Shown here piece after piece: positions 48,119 through 59,534 of a stretch of 64,000 nucleotides of DNA; position 1 is the first letter of the stretch; each line of letters begins with the position of its first letter. The translations under genes were made by a program, and so were the position numbers. A model generated the notes under the pieces. It was not told the origin of the DNA and made no database searches. It was given only the letters and a program-made list of their open reading frames with translations. The stretch is taken from assembly GCF_041260155.1 (NCBI RefSeq), contig NC_091942.1:13269501-13333500 (forward strand), read 5' to 3'. This DNA is from Ptychodera flava (taxonomy: Eukaryota > Hemichordata > Enteropneusta > Ptychoderidae).

Positions 48119-49690
48119 TGTACATTTGGAGTCAAGCAAGGCTCTGTACTTTCTCCTCTTTTGTTTAATCTTTTTATTGATGACATTGCAGTAACGCTGA
48201 ATAGTGGTCTCTTTAGTGGAGTGTATGTTGGAATCTTAAAGATAAGTATTTATTATTTGCTTACGATTTAATTATTTTTTTCCAGTAATGTAGTTGGGTT
48301 GCAACGAGAACTAGATAAACTTAGCAATTACTGTAAGAAATGGAAGTTAAAAAATCAATGCAGGCAAGACAAAAATTATGGTTTTTAGAAATGGAGGGAG
48401 GTTGAAAAATTATGAAAAATGGTATTTGGAAGGAACACAGGTGGAAGTAGATTCTTATTTTAATTACCTTGGTGTAATATTTCCTGCTCAGGTATCGGGA
48501 CAAGTGCCCAAGAAAACTTGGCCGCACAAAAGCAGTGTATAATATTAAAAGAAGTTGCATAAATTTAACGATCTCGATATTAATATAGCTTTAAGAATAT
48601 TTGACTGTAAAGTATTACCAATTCTCATTTATGGATGTGTAGTGTTGGGGTTTCATAAGAAACACGATTGGAACTAATTTGGGATAATTGGATATTCATA
48701 TTTTTCAAATTTCTCAAAAGGGTTGGGTGCCACATAGCTGAATGTTGCAATATTACAAATTACTCATAAAAACAAGTCTGTAACTTACAAAGAAAAGCAG
48801 ATGAGTCTACATTTGCAGGTTAAAACGGCCTAACTTCACCATCCAATTATCCTAAATTAGTTCCAATCGTGTTAACGGTTTTGATATTGATAAAGTTCAT
48901 GACTAAATTTTGTAAGTATGTCCTTAAAGTTAGTACAAGAACGTGTAACTCTGCTGTTTTGGGAGAAATGGTAGATTGTCATTACAATTAGTGACCTTGC
49001 CTCATTAACTAAATACTGGCTGAAATTGTTACGCAGTGACAATGCTACATATATTAAACAATTTTATAATTATCAATTAGATATGGCAGAAAAGGGGTAC
49101 TGTTGCTGGGCTAAAAATGTTAAAGACCTTTTATGTAGCTTTGGTTTTGTTATTGTTTGGGTAATGCAAACCGTAGGCAATGAGGTCACTTTTCTTTCTG
49201 TTTTCAAACGAAGATCCTCTAATATTGGTTCCTGGCAATGGAAAATGAATCTTGTTGCTGTCTCCAAGCTGGAAACTTATCGACTGTATAAAAATAACCT
49301 TGTCTTCGAGAAATATTTATGTGTTGTGAATATTGATATATTTAGAAGGGCTCTCTGTAAATTCAGATTTTCAAACCATAATCTCCGCATAGAAAGTGGT
49401 CGATTTGAGAACATGCCAAGGGAAGACAGGCTATGCCCGTTATGTGATATGCATCAGATTGAAAATGAGTTTCACTTCTGTTTGGTGTGTCCTGTTTAAA
49501 CTGTTTTGAGAAAATGTTTTCTTTCACCATATTATTATGAAATTTATAAATCTCAGGAAATTTATAAATCTGATAAACTCTCCACTTCATCGTACAATAT
49601 TGATTATATCAAAGTATATTTTTTACAATTTCAGAAGAAAGAGAAAATATACTGTAAATATACCTTTCCAGAGATACTTACTATATTTAA
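48119..49690 (+). mobile_element. 5'-truncated LINE copy, related to the 53-58 kb element
   Basis: Begins inside the RT (equivalent of 56,428, the FGVQQGSVLSPLLFNLFIDD region) and runs through the C-terminal domain (GYCCWAKNVKDLL, WKMNL, the CPLCDMHQIENEFHFCLVC knuckle). Nucleotide match to the larger element is clear but diverged. It has frame breaks and an inserted MITE at 48,661. Confidence 0.88.
48661..48873. mobile_element. Palindromic MITE, copy 2, inserted in the LINE fragment
   Basis: Same ends as 9427-9642 (AACACGATTGGAACTAATTT and inverse). It separates LINE codons corresponding to GCEIWGFHEG from the following segment, so it arrived after the LINE. Confidence 0.88.
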
Positions 49691-49691
49691 G

Positions 49692-49834
49692 CAATAAAGC
49701 ACACCAAGCTACGGTATACCACGAAATTTTGACCAGTTCACTTAATATATGCACTCGCTACAGCGAGTGCATATATGAAGTGAACTGATCAAAATCGAGT
49801 GGTATACCGTCGCTGGGTGTGATTTATTGCTATT
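49692..49834. mobile_element. Hairpin MITE of 143 bp
   Basis: Almost one continuous palindrome: AGCAATAAAGCACACCAAGC at the left, its near inverse ending GTGATTTATTGCT at the right, centre at CACTCGCTACAGCGAGTG. Confidence 0.85.
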
Positions 49835-50012
49835 ATATCATAACAGTGTGTTGAAATTCTGGCGTGGAATGTCAAAAAATGGATTTTGGTCAAGCTACGA
49901 GCTCGCGCGTATGGCAACCGTGGTATATCGCCAATATACCATGTTTCTTTTCGCGTCTCGACCAATCAGATCGCTGTATTTGCGCCATCAATATACTGAT
50001 ATTATATAATAC
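49835..50012. repeat. Small inverted-end repeat
   Basis: Ends ATTATATCATAACAGT and ATACTGATATTATATAAT are imperfect inverses, suggesting another small element abutting the hairpin. Confidence 0.4.
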
Positions 50013-50112
50013 CAAATAAACTATTATTATTGTGCTTGGTAAATTAGCATCCTGTGAGCATGATAAAATATCTTATCTGGGGCACTGGATATACTAGCAC
50101 TTTCGCATGTCT

Positions 50113-50372
50113 TACTATCAGGTGCCTGCGAGATGGTATCTGGTACTATCTGGTGCGCACCAGATGGTTTCCCGTGCTCACCAGATGGTTTCCCGTGCGC
50201 AATAGATACTATCTGGTGCGCACCAGATAGTATCATGTGCGCACGTGATAGTATCTGGTGCGCACCAGATACTATCTGGTGCGCACCAGATACTATCTTG
50301 TGCACACCAGAAACTATCTGGTGCGCACCTGATACTATCTGTGCGCACCAGATAGTATCTAGCACCATATGT
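50113..50372. repeat. Palindromic 21-bp repeat array C (about 12 units)
   Basis: Same unit family as arrays A and B, mainly CTGGTGCGCACCAG plus ATACTAT, with degenerate units at the left (GATGGTTTCCCGTGC). Confidence 0.92.
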
Positions 50373-50790
50373 AATCTTGTGCACGAGAAATTAATAAGTG
50401 CCAGCGTGTTACTATCATACTTTTGTGAACATAATGGTATCTTTTGCCTTCTGAATAGTTTAATCTTGTTCATCTAATACCTTGCGCTTACAAGAAAGTT
50501 TTTGTATACAAAATATACTATCTTGTGACGGCAAGGTAGAACTAGAAGGTCGAAGTTACAACAGAATGTGTATCATTACATCCTTCTTTCCTATGACACA
50601 CTCGGAAAGCAACAGGGTTATCATATATTATCACTTTATAATGAGACAAATTAAGCATCACAGTAAAGTGCTTGAAACATCGTTTTACTATTTTAGCAGG
50701 TGTTATAGCAGGTGAAATACTGGATTAAAATAAGTATCGTGAAACGTGTATCTCATCGTTAAACGACACTACAATCAATATAAATTAACT

Positions 50791-51024
50791 ATGGCACCCA
50801 AGGGGATCGAATCTACCTCAAAACAGCATCCCCTTGCTACCGATTCAAAACCACTTGACCAGGAAGTTGAAATCCATTTGATTTCTGGGGAGGGAAGGGG
50901 AGGAAATAGTGATGTTATTTTCACGTTACTTGTGACAGCAATTATTTTCTATTGCCAAACTTGCGTCAAATTATATTTTTTCTTGGTTACCATTTATACG
51001 GGTGCCCATTTATTTTTTTTATAA
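50791..51024 (+). CDS. Doubtful small open frame with hydrophobic tail
   Basis: 77 codons starting MAPKGIESTSKQHPLATD, then a hydrophobic stretch (VIFTLLVTAIIFY). No family, no splice context and no neighbour in the same direction. It may be chance. Confidence 0.15.
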   Translation: MAPKGIESTSKQHPLATDSKPLDQEVEIHLISGEGRGGNSDVIFTLLVTAIIFYCQTCVKLYFFLVTIYTGAHLFFL

Positions 51025-51210
51025 TTGCTATTGTTGTTGTATTATTGTTGCGGTATTGTTGTTATTCTAGATGTTACTTTTTGTGCTATGTTGAAAATAA
51101 TGTTTGGGAAAAAGTGTGTCTCCTGGCCACAAGCGTTAGAAAATATGCCATGAAAATGCTGAGATTTTGTTCATTTTTCATGATTTAATTTGAATATTTG
51201 GTACTAAACA

Positions 51211-52030
51211 GGAAGGTGTGACGGCGTCACTTTTATGATAAAAAGGCTTTCCTTTGCAAAATGAAAGACGTAATGACAAATGTGATGTGAGGAGCAACGT
51301 GGGGTGGGGGTTGAGAAGGGGGCAGTGGCCTCCTAACACTAGAAAATTCTTAAAATACGTTAATAAAATGATGTGATATTGTGACATTTACACGCTCACA
51401 GGGGAGGAGTGAGCAAGCGTGATTGATAGATCTCTGTCTCCTTTGGGATTAGTTACTTAATACAAGTCATTTTGATTTTGACCAACCACAAGTCACACGA
51501 TTTCGCTGAAATCCAAGAAAAATATGTTTCCGTTGGGCTTCATAGTTTGATTGGGAGAAAAAGCACCAAACGCTCTGGCGATTTGTACCACATCATGACC
51601 GAGTTCCAACGATTGCACAGGTTCGGCTACACATTTAATTTGAGCTCGACATGTCATGAGTACCTGTGCTTACACCAATTATGTTGTCAACCTCCAACCT
51701 CAAGTCACATGATTTTGCTAAAATCCAAGAAGAAACTGTTTCCGTGGGACTTTATAGTGGGAGTTAAGGGTGCAAGACAAGTAATTGACCTTTTTAACCT
51801 GACAATTCTCAGAACCCCGTAAATTATATATTTTCTGAAATCCTAGTTATAGGGGAATATAGTTTTTATCACAGTGACACCATTGATTACATAACTATCA
51901 CGTGACAGGTAATTTGCATAACCTTTCAATTTTTTTATGACTGCGGACCTCTTTTATGGATGACTAATTTTAGTTTCAACTCCTGTACAGGCAGTATTCG
52001 TTTGTCTTTGTCCTCGAGAAGTTGAACCAT
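51211..52030. repeat. Directly duplicated block, copy 2
   Basis: Colinear with 43,857-44,590, same orientation, about 7.35 kb away; it retains a longer part of the 26.2 kb-type arm (CCCCGTAAATTATATATTTT). Identity looks moderate to high. Confidence 0.85.
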
Positions 52031-53094
52031 CGAGTGAAGTTGAAAGTTGATTGCCGTTCTCTTTGGGCATGACACTCCTTATTGGATCATATAGGAACAA
52101 AGTCAGAGTGCCTAGCATTTATCAACTTTATAACTAGGGTTAGGTGTTTATGTGTCTGGGTGTGGTGAGTGTTTTGAGCGGGATGAGATGTCGCCATTGT
52201 TATGCATAGCTTTTTGGATGGTATACATAAACTGCAGAGAGAGTCAATTGTTAGCATATCTCAAGTGTTTGAAGGGTGAGGTAGATGCTAGAGTTATAGA
52301 AAAGTTCCCTGGGTCCCCGAAACGAGGTGTCTGCATCAGATATTCATCCACAGTCCCTCCACCGTGATTCATCGTACATGTAGCTTGCAATGAAGTATAA
52401 CTGCTAAGTCCTCATAGACATTACATGGCGTCGAGTTGCTTGAATTTTAAAGGCATTGTGGGACCACAGGTGTTTGATGGGTCGACCGATTTTAAAGAAT
52501 ATCAGACACATTGTACAATTTACTCTGTGTTGATGAACATTCAGCTCAGGGTTCAGGTTGGCAGGATTTGTTACTCGAGATTGTTACCCGTTTAGCTAAA
52601 ATTGAGACTTACCTAAAATAGAGAAATTTAATTTTTAAGAGTGTGAAAACTGATTCCAAATCCCCACAGTTATGTTGGACTGCATAGTCCTTGCTATAAA
52701 CAAGGCAATGTCCACAGTATTTGCGGTGGAAATTTCAAAAGCCATAAAAGAAACAAACTCATGGTAACAGGGGAGTGAGGCCAAAGGTCAAGAAAAACAA
52801 ATAACATCCAAGTGAATAAGCCAATACACAGAGTGCATACTGTCGGCAAAATGAACAGTGGAGTAAGTTCGGAGCTTGATAAATATCCGAGTGATTGTAA
52901 ACATTTTGACGATGCTCAGTCATAGACTGAGGGGTAAGATTTGCCAAGTAATTGTGTGTATTAACGTCAAGTACAAAGAAATAATATATGTCATGCATCC
53001 TGCAATCTGCAGACAGAAGTGAAACTTAAAGTAATTTGTGTTATTATTTATAACGCTCTGCTTTAGCATCGAGCCCTGTAATTTTCCACGAGGT
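52031..53094. other. Spacer, no supportable gene
   Basis: Short plus-strand frames at 52,152-52,367 and about 52,424-52,600 lack enough content to assign. Confidence 0.35.
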
Positions 53095-53105
53095 CATCTG
53101 TATGC

Positions 53106-53227
<122 letters not shown>

Positions 53228-53397
53228 TGGGTCATCTACTCTCACAGCAAAACATCTCCAAGATATTTAACCTATCAGTCTATGAAGAGAACAACCGAAG
53301 TTTTAGAAAACGTAAGTTTTGTTTCGTTCGACTGTCGTTCCGTTACCAGTTCAACGAGCTTTACAAAGTATGTTGTTCTACAAAGCAATGTCCACGT

Positions 53398-54237
53398 ATG
53401 CATTCACTGCTAGCCATGTGCGGAGACATCGAACTGAACCACGGCCCTAGGTCATTACGACATACGAAAATTACTGAGTGGACAAATCAAGGTGACGATA
53501 AAGCTACTGATACTGGTTCTGATGCTGCAAGTGACTCAGGAGCGGCAAGTGAAGTTGGTCTAAATGACATTATGCGTGAAATAAGAGATTTGAAAACTGA
53601 TCTAAAACAGCAGTTCGACAAGTCTGTAAATGAAATGTATGGTAGAGTAGAAGAGTTGAAAGAAGAAGTTACCACGTTAAGAAATGAACTGAAACAAAGT
53701 CATCGAGATTTTGCGGGACTGGCCGAGCAAAACAAAATTCTGAGAGATAGTGTAAATGGTTTATCTCGCGAACTTGATGACATGAAAGGCCGAATGAAGC
53801 GAGACAATTTGATATTTTTCAACGTCGACCAGGCAAGTAATGAAACGTGGGAAGAATCAGAAAATAAAGTCAAGGCAGTAATATCAGAGCAACTTGGGCT
53901 AAATGGTGAACACTTCGAATTTGACAGAGTCCATCGACTGACTAATGCAAAATCACACCCTCAACCAATAATCGCTAAGTTTGCACGCTACAAGCAGAGG
54001 GACCTGGTTCTGCAACGAGCAAGATCCGCATTGAAGAATTCAACACTTAGAATTTCGGAAGATTTTTCACCAAAGACACGGGAAACGAGGAAAAAGCTTG
54101 GTCCATTTCTGAAAAAGGCGAGAGAGGAAGGAAAGCGGGCTTTTTTGAACTACGACAAGCTCAAGATTGATGGAACATTGTACATCTTTGATGACTCGCT
54201 CAATGATATCCGTGCTATAGGTAGCAGTCGACGCTAG
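53398..54237 (+). CDS. LINE ORF1 protein with 2A-like start
   Basis: Starts MHSLLAMCGDIELNHGP, which resembles the ribosome-skipping 2A motif (D-x-E-x-N-P-G-P) but with NHGP. Then an acidic low-complexity stretch (DTGSDAASDSG), a long coiled coil (about residues 60-130: IREIRDL-like, ELKQSHRDF, LSRELDDMKGRMK), and an RRM-like domain (RDNLIFFNV, FEFDRVHRL) with a basic C-terminal part, as in L1 ORF1 proteins that bind RNA. Ends SSRR then TAG. The upstream Ile-Tyr stretch in the same frame is just the TA microsatellite, so I reject a start there. Confidence 0.8.
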   Translation: MHSLLAMCGDIELNHGPRSLRHTKITEWTNQGDDKATDTGSDAASDSGAASEVGLNDIMREIRDLKTDLKQQFDKSVNEMYGRVEELKEEVTTLRNELKQSHRDFAGLAEQNKILRDSVNGLSRELDDMKGRMKRDNLIFFNVDQASNETWEESENKVKAVISEQLGLNGEHFEFDRVHRLTNAKSHPQPIIAKFARYKQRDLVLQRARSALKNSTLRISEDFSPKTRETRKKLGPFLKKAREEGKRAFLNYDKLKIDGTLYIFDDSLNDIRAIGSSRR

Positions 54238-57200
54238 GGGTCAGGCCAAGGCCAACGTATAACACCTGAACATGACACAGTCACTATACAGCAAAATGTA
54301 AACGATCAATCGAGTAACGATGACATTGCATTTCTTTGTTGGAACATTAATGGTTTGAGTACCAAGTTTATAGATAGAGATTTTTTGTCTTATATAACTA
54401 ATTTTGACATTATTTGTTTAATAGAGACATGGGCACGTAATTCTTTTCAGTTTGATATTTCGAACTATCATGCAGTCAATTTATTTAGAAAGAAACTTGC
54501 ACAGTTTGGAAGATATTCAGGTGGAATTTGTTCTAGTGTTCAACAGTTGATTGGATCAACGGAAGATCTCCTTTGGGCTAAGGTGTGTTTTAAAAATAGC
54601 TATGCAATCGATTCATTGCCAATTTGCATTGTATACTTATCACCAGAGGGACTCATCTCAGTATGCTAATGATGTATTGTTTCAAATTTTAGAAGATAAA
54701 CTTGCCAAGTTTACGTCCATGTACAATGACTGTCCAGTTATTGTCTGTGGCGACTTCAACGCCCGTACGGGTTGTCTCTCGGATGATCTAGAAAGTTCCA
54801 ATGATTTTCTACCTGTTGATGACTATGATTTAGACCCTATTTTGCCATTACGTGAGTCGTGTGACTCTTTTATAAATGACTATGGTAGACGTTTACTCAA
54901 TCTCTGTAAAAGTACGGGTCTGAGAATTGTAAATGGCAGATTTTTTAAAGAGCATGATAGCGGCGGTTATACTTACATTACTGAAAATGGCGGAAGTGTG
55001 ATAGATTATGTTTTGCTGCCATATAGAGATTTGTATCTTTTATCAGATGTTTATATTGACACTAGAACTGAATCTGACCACCAACCTGTAGTATTTAAAC
55101 TTAAGTTATTACCATTGACCAAAGTAAAAGTTATTTTGCCAGGCACTGCTGCGAATCTTTTAAGCAGTGATATATTTAGTTGTAAATGGGATGTGTGTGC
55201 TCTCGAAAAAGTGAATAGATTTTGGGCAGTTGCTTCAGAGGGTCCCGATATTAGTGAAATTAATCAGCTTATTGCAGAAGGAGACATCGAAACCGCCGTT
55301 TCCTCACTGAATGTTTTAGTTTACAATTCGCTTTCTTCTATGAAAATGTGTTCAACAAAAAATCCAAAGAGTACTAGAAATGCTTGGTGGGATAGAGATT
55401 GTGAATCTCTCAAATTGAAAGTGAAGCGCGCGTTAAAAACACACAAATTTATGCGTACATCATCGTCATTTCATGAATTTAAATCACTGCAGCGCACTTA
55501 CCGTAACCTTTTGAAACTTAAAAAGAAACAGTATGACTTGCAGAAGCAGAAGAGTTTACTTGATGCCGCTATGGATTCAAACTCAGGGCGCTTTTGGTCT
55601 ATGCTGAGACAGTTCACCCCAGGTCCACCTGATTCAATTTCCCCGAAGGAATGGTTTGATTATTTTGCTGATTTATTCAACACTCCTGGGAATATTGATG
55701 ATGCTAATAATGATTTCTATGTAGAGATTGAAGATTTTGTAAATGAATATTTTACAGGATCCGGGTAAATGATGATATGCAAGATATTACTTTATTGGAT
55801 ACTTACTTACTTGACAGTCAAATATCACTTGATGAATTAGACATGGCTATTAGTAAGCTAAAGACGGGAAAGGCTGCAGGTATCGATGGTATGCCAGTGG
55901 AGTTTTTTAAATTTAGTTGTAACGAATTCAGAATAATTTTGCTCAACCTGTTTAATGGTATTCTTAATTCTGGTTGTTTTCCCTCTGAATGGGTGAAAGG
56001 CATGATAGTACCTCTTTTTAAGAAAGGGGCTCGTGACTCAGTTTGTAACTATAGAGGCATTACCTTACTTCCTATTGTAAGTAAGATTTTCTGTAATATA
56101 ATGTATGTTCGTTTGCTTGATTTTGTTGAAACCAACTGTCCTATTTCAGAAGCTCAGTCGGGTTTTAGAAAAGATCGAAGTACTGTAGACAATCTTTTTG
56201 TTCTTGACTCTGCAGTCTGGAAATATTTGTCAAAACATAAATCCAGACTTTATTGTGCGTTCATAGATTTCGAAAAGGCGTTCGACAGAATAGACCATTA
56301 CTCATTGTTTTATAAACTTCTCAAACTTGGTTTAAAAGGAAAAATGATAAAAGTTTTAAGATCCATGTATAATCAAGTCAAAGCCAGTGTAAGGACACCA
56401 CATGGGATTACCGAGTTTTTTCAATGTACTTTTGGTGTCCAACAGGGCTCTGTGTTATCTCCTCTTTTGTTTAACCTTTTTATAGACGATATCGGTAAAA
56501 CCCTTTGGAGTGGATTATATTCGGGTGTTTATGTTGGGGTCTTAAAACTTTTGTATCTCTCTTTCGCAGATGATTTATCAATATTTAGCAGTTCTGTTAT
56601 TGGACTGCAAAGACAACTAAATAAATTATCCCATTATTGTAAGTTGTGGAAACTGAAAATTAATGTATCAAAAACCAAAGTTGTTGTTTTTAGAAACAGT
56701 GGTAGGTTAAAAAAATTATGAAAAATGGAATTTAGATGGTAGAGATCTAGAAACTGTATCTTATTTCAATTACCTGGGAATTTCTTTGTCTTGTACTGGA
56801 GTTTGGTCTCATGCCCAGGAAAACTTAGCAAAACAAGCAAAGAAGGCAATTTTCAATGTCAAAAGACGTTTAAGTGAATTTAAAAATGTGGATGTTGACA
56901 TTGCGTTGCGTATCTTTGATTGTAAGATTTTGCCAATACTCATGTATGGTTGTGAAATCTGGGGGTTTCATGAGGGTAATGATGTTGAAAAGGTATACCT
57001 TTCATTTGTAAGTATATTCTGCAAGTGAGTTATTCAACATGTAATGCCGCTGTCCTAGGTGAGCTTGGACGTCATTCTCTAAGAACCCTTCGATTATCAC
57101 GGATAATTAAATACTGGATAAAACTCATTCACAGTGATGATACTAGATACATCAAACAATGCTATAATTATCAATTTGAAATGGCCTCGAAGGGTTATAT

Positions 57201-57696
57201 GTGTTGGGCAAAACATGTCAAAGATATTTTGTTCACTTTTGGTTTTGGTATTATTTGGGAATCACAGAATGTAGGGAATGAGTCTGTATTTCTTCATGAT
57301 TTCAAACAACGATGTAAAGACATAGGATCACAACAATGGAAAATGAACCTGGAAATGTATTCAAAGTTAGATACATATCGTTTGTTTAAAAACAGTTTGA
57401 TAGTTGAGGATTATTTGAAAGTTATAAAGATTGATATTTTTAGACGAGCCTTGTGTAAATTTTTAGTCTCTAACCACAATCTTCTCATTGAAAGTGGAAG
57501 ATCAGAGAAAATTCCAAGAGAAAGGAGAATATGTCAGATGTGTAAATTAAATCAGGTGGAAACTGAATTTCACTTCTTTTTAGTTTGCCCTGTATTTCAT
57601 AATTTAAGACAAGCTTTTTTAACATTATTCTTTTGGGAGTTACCATCACATAGCAAATTTTCAATTCTTTTATCATCAAGAACCCAAATACTTTAA
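54238..57696 (+). CDS. LINE endonuclease and reverse transcriptase, broken
   Basis: Directly after the ORF1 TAG and in the same frame: AFLCWNINGLSTKF (endonuclease motif), IICLIETWA, then after a frameshift CGDFNARTG and SDHQPV (catalytic Asp/Asn and SDH). RT follows from 55.78 kb: KAAGIDGMPVEFFK, AQSGFRKDRSTVDNLF, AFIDFEKAFDRI, QQGSVLSPLLFNLFIDD and the catalytic FADDLSIF. The C-terminal domain ends with CQMCKLNQVETEFHFFLVC. Four frameshifts separate five frame segments. Confidence 0.88.
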
Positions 57697-57900
57697 TTAA
57701 TCTATCTAAGTTTATATTTTACGCTTTGAAGTCAAGAGAAAAGTCACTCAGAAACGAACCGCTGTAAATTTCATGTTGTTTAGTTTTATGCATATTCGCC
57801 TCACTGTGTCGAAACTTATTTCTTATTTTTGTACTGTATTGTAAATAAGGCCGGAGGCCTCTATTACTGAATAAATTATATGTCTGTCATATATACTACA

Positions 57901-57914
57901 CTGTATGCGTCTGT
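57901..57914. repeat. 3' copy of the LINE target-site duplication
   Basis: CTGTATGCGTCT, identical to 53,098-53,109, followed on this side by GTCTATATATA and then a TA run. Confidence 0.75.
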
Positions 57915-57916
57915 CT

Positions 57917-57921
57917 ATATA

Positions 57922-57992
<71 letters not shown>
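57917..57992. repeat. (TA)n microsatellite at the LINE 3' side
   Basis: About 75 bp of TA repeats, the partner of 53,107-53,227. Confidence 0.95.
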
Positions 57993-57995
<3 letters not shown>

Positions 57996-58021
57996 AGCAA
58001 TATTGACATTATATATTATTG

Positions 58022-58126
58022 CCTGAATACATGGGTTTATGTGCCCGAGAGTACGTGACAATTTGCCCAACGCCAGGTGGGCAAATTTTCTCCTGCTGCG
58101 AGGGCACATAAACCAATGGGTTCAGG
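58022..58126. repeat. Hairpin element
   Basis: Arms CCTGAATACATGGGTTTATG.. and its near inverse, with an inner inverted pair CAATTTGCCCA/TGGGCAAATT. A further pair, ATTACATGCCTC (58,138) and its inverse (about 58,444), follows. Confidence 0.7.
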
Positions 58127-59121
58127 CGAAAATATTTTTATTACATGCCTCTTCACATGCAGTTGATGCTGTATGACATTTAATTACATGCAGGGCATTT
58201 TCAAATAATGTTATCATTATCGACCAGTTTGAAACAGATTTTAACGAAAGTCATAATAGCAGTGCGCGCATGGATATTTACATCTAGCGTTAATCAATTA
58301 CTTTCATGTCGAAAATGTTGAAGGGCTTCACCGGACCGGGTAACTATGGAAACCGGTCAGTACATCGTCTGCATCGTTCACACAGCCCGCTAATTCCCCG
58401 GATGTTCCTATGCAAATCAATGCACTGATTTGCACTCACATCGAGGCATGTAATAATCAGCATTATAGTAGTGGAAATGTTTCTCTTCATTGATACGGTA
58501 TTACCTTTATTCTTTATATCTTGCCAATGTTATTATAGTTTCACGGTGTGTGTGAAAAGAGGTTGCGGGCGATCTCTATACTCTCATTTCGTGAACAGAG
58601 AAATTTCTCATAAAAACAGAATGACAAGAATAATCACTTCTCGTGTTGTTCGGGAGCATTTATTTCAAGGCTGAGAGCGAAAGCAGCCCCATTGTTACAA
58701 AAGTAAAATCTCAAACAGGTGTGTAAAAACAAATCTATTTCAAGGAGAGTCGTTACGGTCAGAGGTAGGGTGATTTTCTAGACGGCGAATGAATCAAAGT
58801 GTTTTTTCGTGAATGCACCGTGGAATTTACCATTTATAAACCACCAAGCTCATCTGCCCACATTCAATTTTACCATAACCGTTCAGTCAAAGTTACTTCT
58901 AGGCAAGTAACCTGACAGCGTGAAATGTAATCGTGTATGCAAATAAGAAATCACGTGACTTGAAAATTTGTAGTTGTTTATTATTGGTTTACATATGATG
59001 ATTATTTCTGCGATTTATCTCTATTGCAGGCGTTTCACTTTGCAATATGGAGATAAGTTACCAAAGCGACTTCCACAGTAGACGATGTTTATAGTGAAAT
59101 GGGATGAAAACTTGATTCCCA

Positions 59122-59534
59122 TCATGGCAAAATGCTATTATCTTGCAACTCACAAGAAAGACAGTCACCGCCCATAGTTTGGAATGCATACAGACAACGG
59201 AAGCCCGACTCTGCTATAGACGAGTCCGATTTGAAAACCATGTAGAGACTGTTGCCCGAGGAACGAACAACACCGGGGCTGTTCTGACCGCAGTACCCGC
59301 CGATATACTGTGACAGCTCGGACGGTCCGTCATACAGGCTTAGAACATCCCAATTATTCGTGCATAGGTCGTCATCGTCCTCCAGGAAAAAGTCGGTGAA
59401 ATCAAGTCGCACTGTCTGGCCTTCCAACCCAGTGAATTCCCAGGTGTATATGCGTTCGTTAGGATAGACATCGGGCCAATTGGGTGACGTCACAACACCT
59501 GATCCTTCCGTTATGATCGTTTGAGAGAAATACG
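59122..59534 (-). CDS. Last exon: CUB domain and stop
   Basis: Encodes VVTSPNWPDVYPNERIYTW, LDFTDFFLEDDDDLC, WDVLSLYDG and GNSLYMVFKSD, then a short Cys tail and TGA. The acidic residues around LEDDDD and YDG are where calcium-binding CUB domains have ligands. Acceptor CATTACAG before 59534. Confidence 0.88.

Larger units (their letters stand above)
53228..57890 (+). mobile_element. Near full-length LINE with 2A-like motif, inactive
   Basis: Carries ORF1 (53,398-54,237), endonuclease and RT (54,238-57,696) and a 3' region ending GGCCGGAGGCCTCTATT and AATAAA. Flanked by CTGTATGCGTCT plus TA repeats on both sides, best read as a target-site duplication. Four frameshifts (about 54.65, 55.76, 56.72 and 57.03 kb) and an in-frame TAG between ORF1 and the endonuclease make it non-functional as read. 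APE-type endonuclease, RT and a C-terminal CxxC..HFxxxxC knuckle place it with CR1/Jockey/Ingi-like LINEs; the exact clade is unresolved. Confidence 0.9.

Noticed and set aside
46508-50372. CRISPR-like array or repeat protein in the 21-bp arrays
   Set aside because: There are no unique spacers between units, the context is eukaryotic, and the open frames in all three phases follow from the 21-bp period without stop codons.
52424-52600. Possible gag-like fragment of a retroelement
   Set aside because: Only a short stretch with faint resemblance; no other part of such an element or flanking repeats were recognised.
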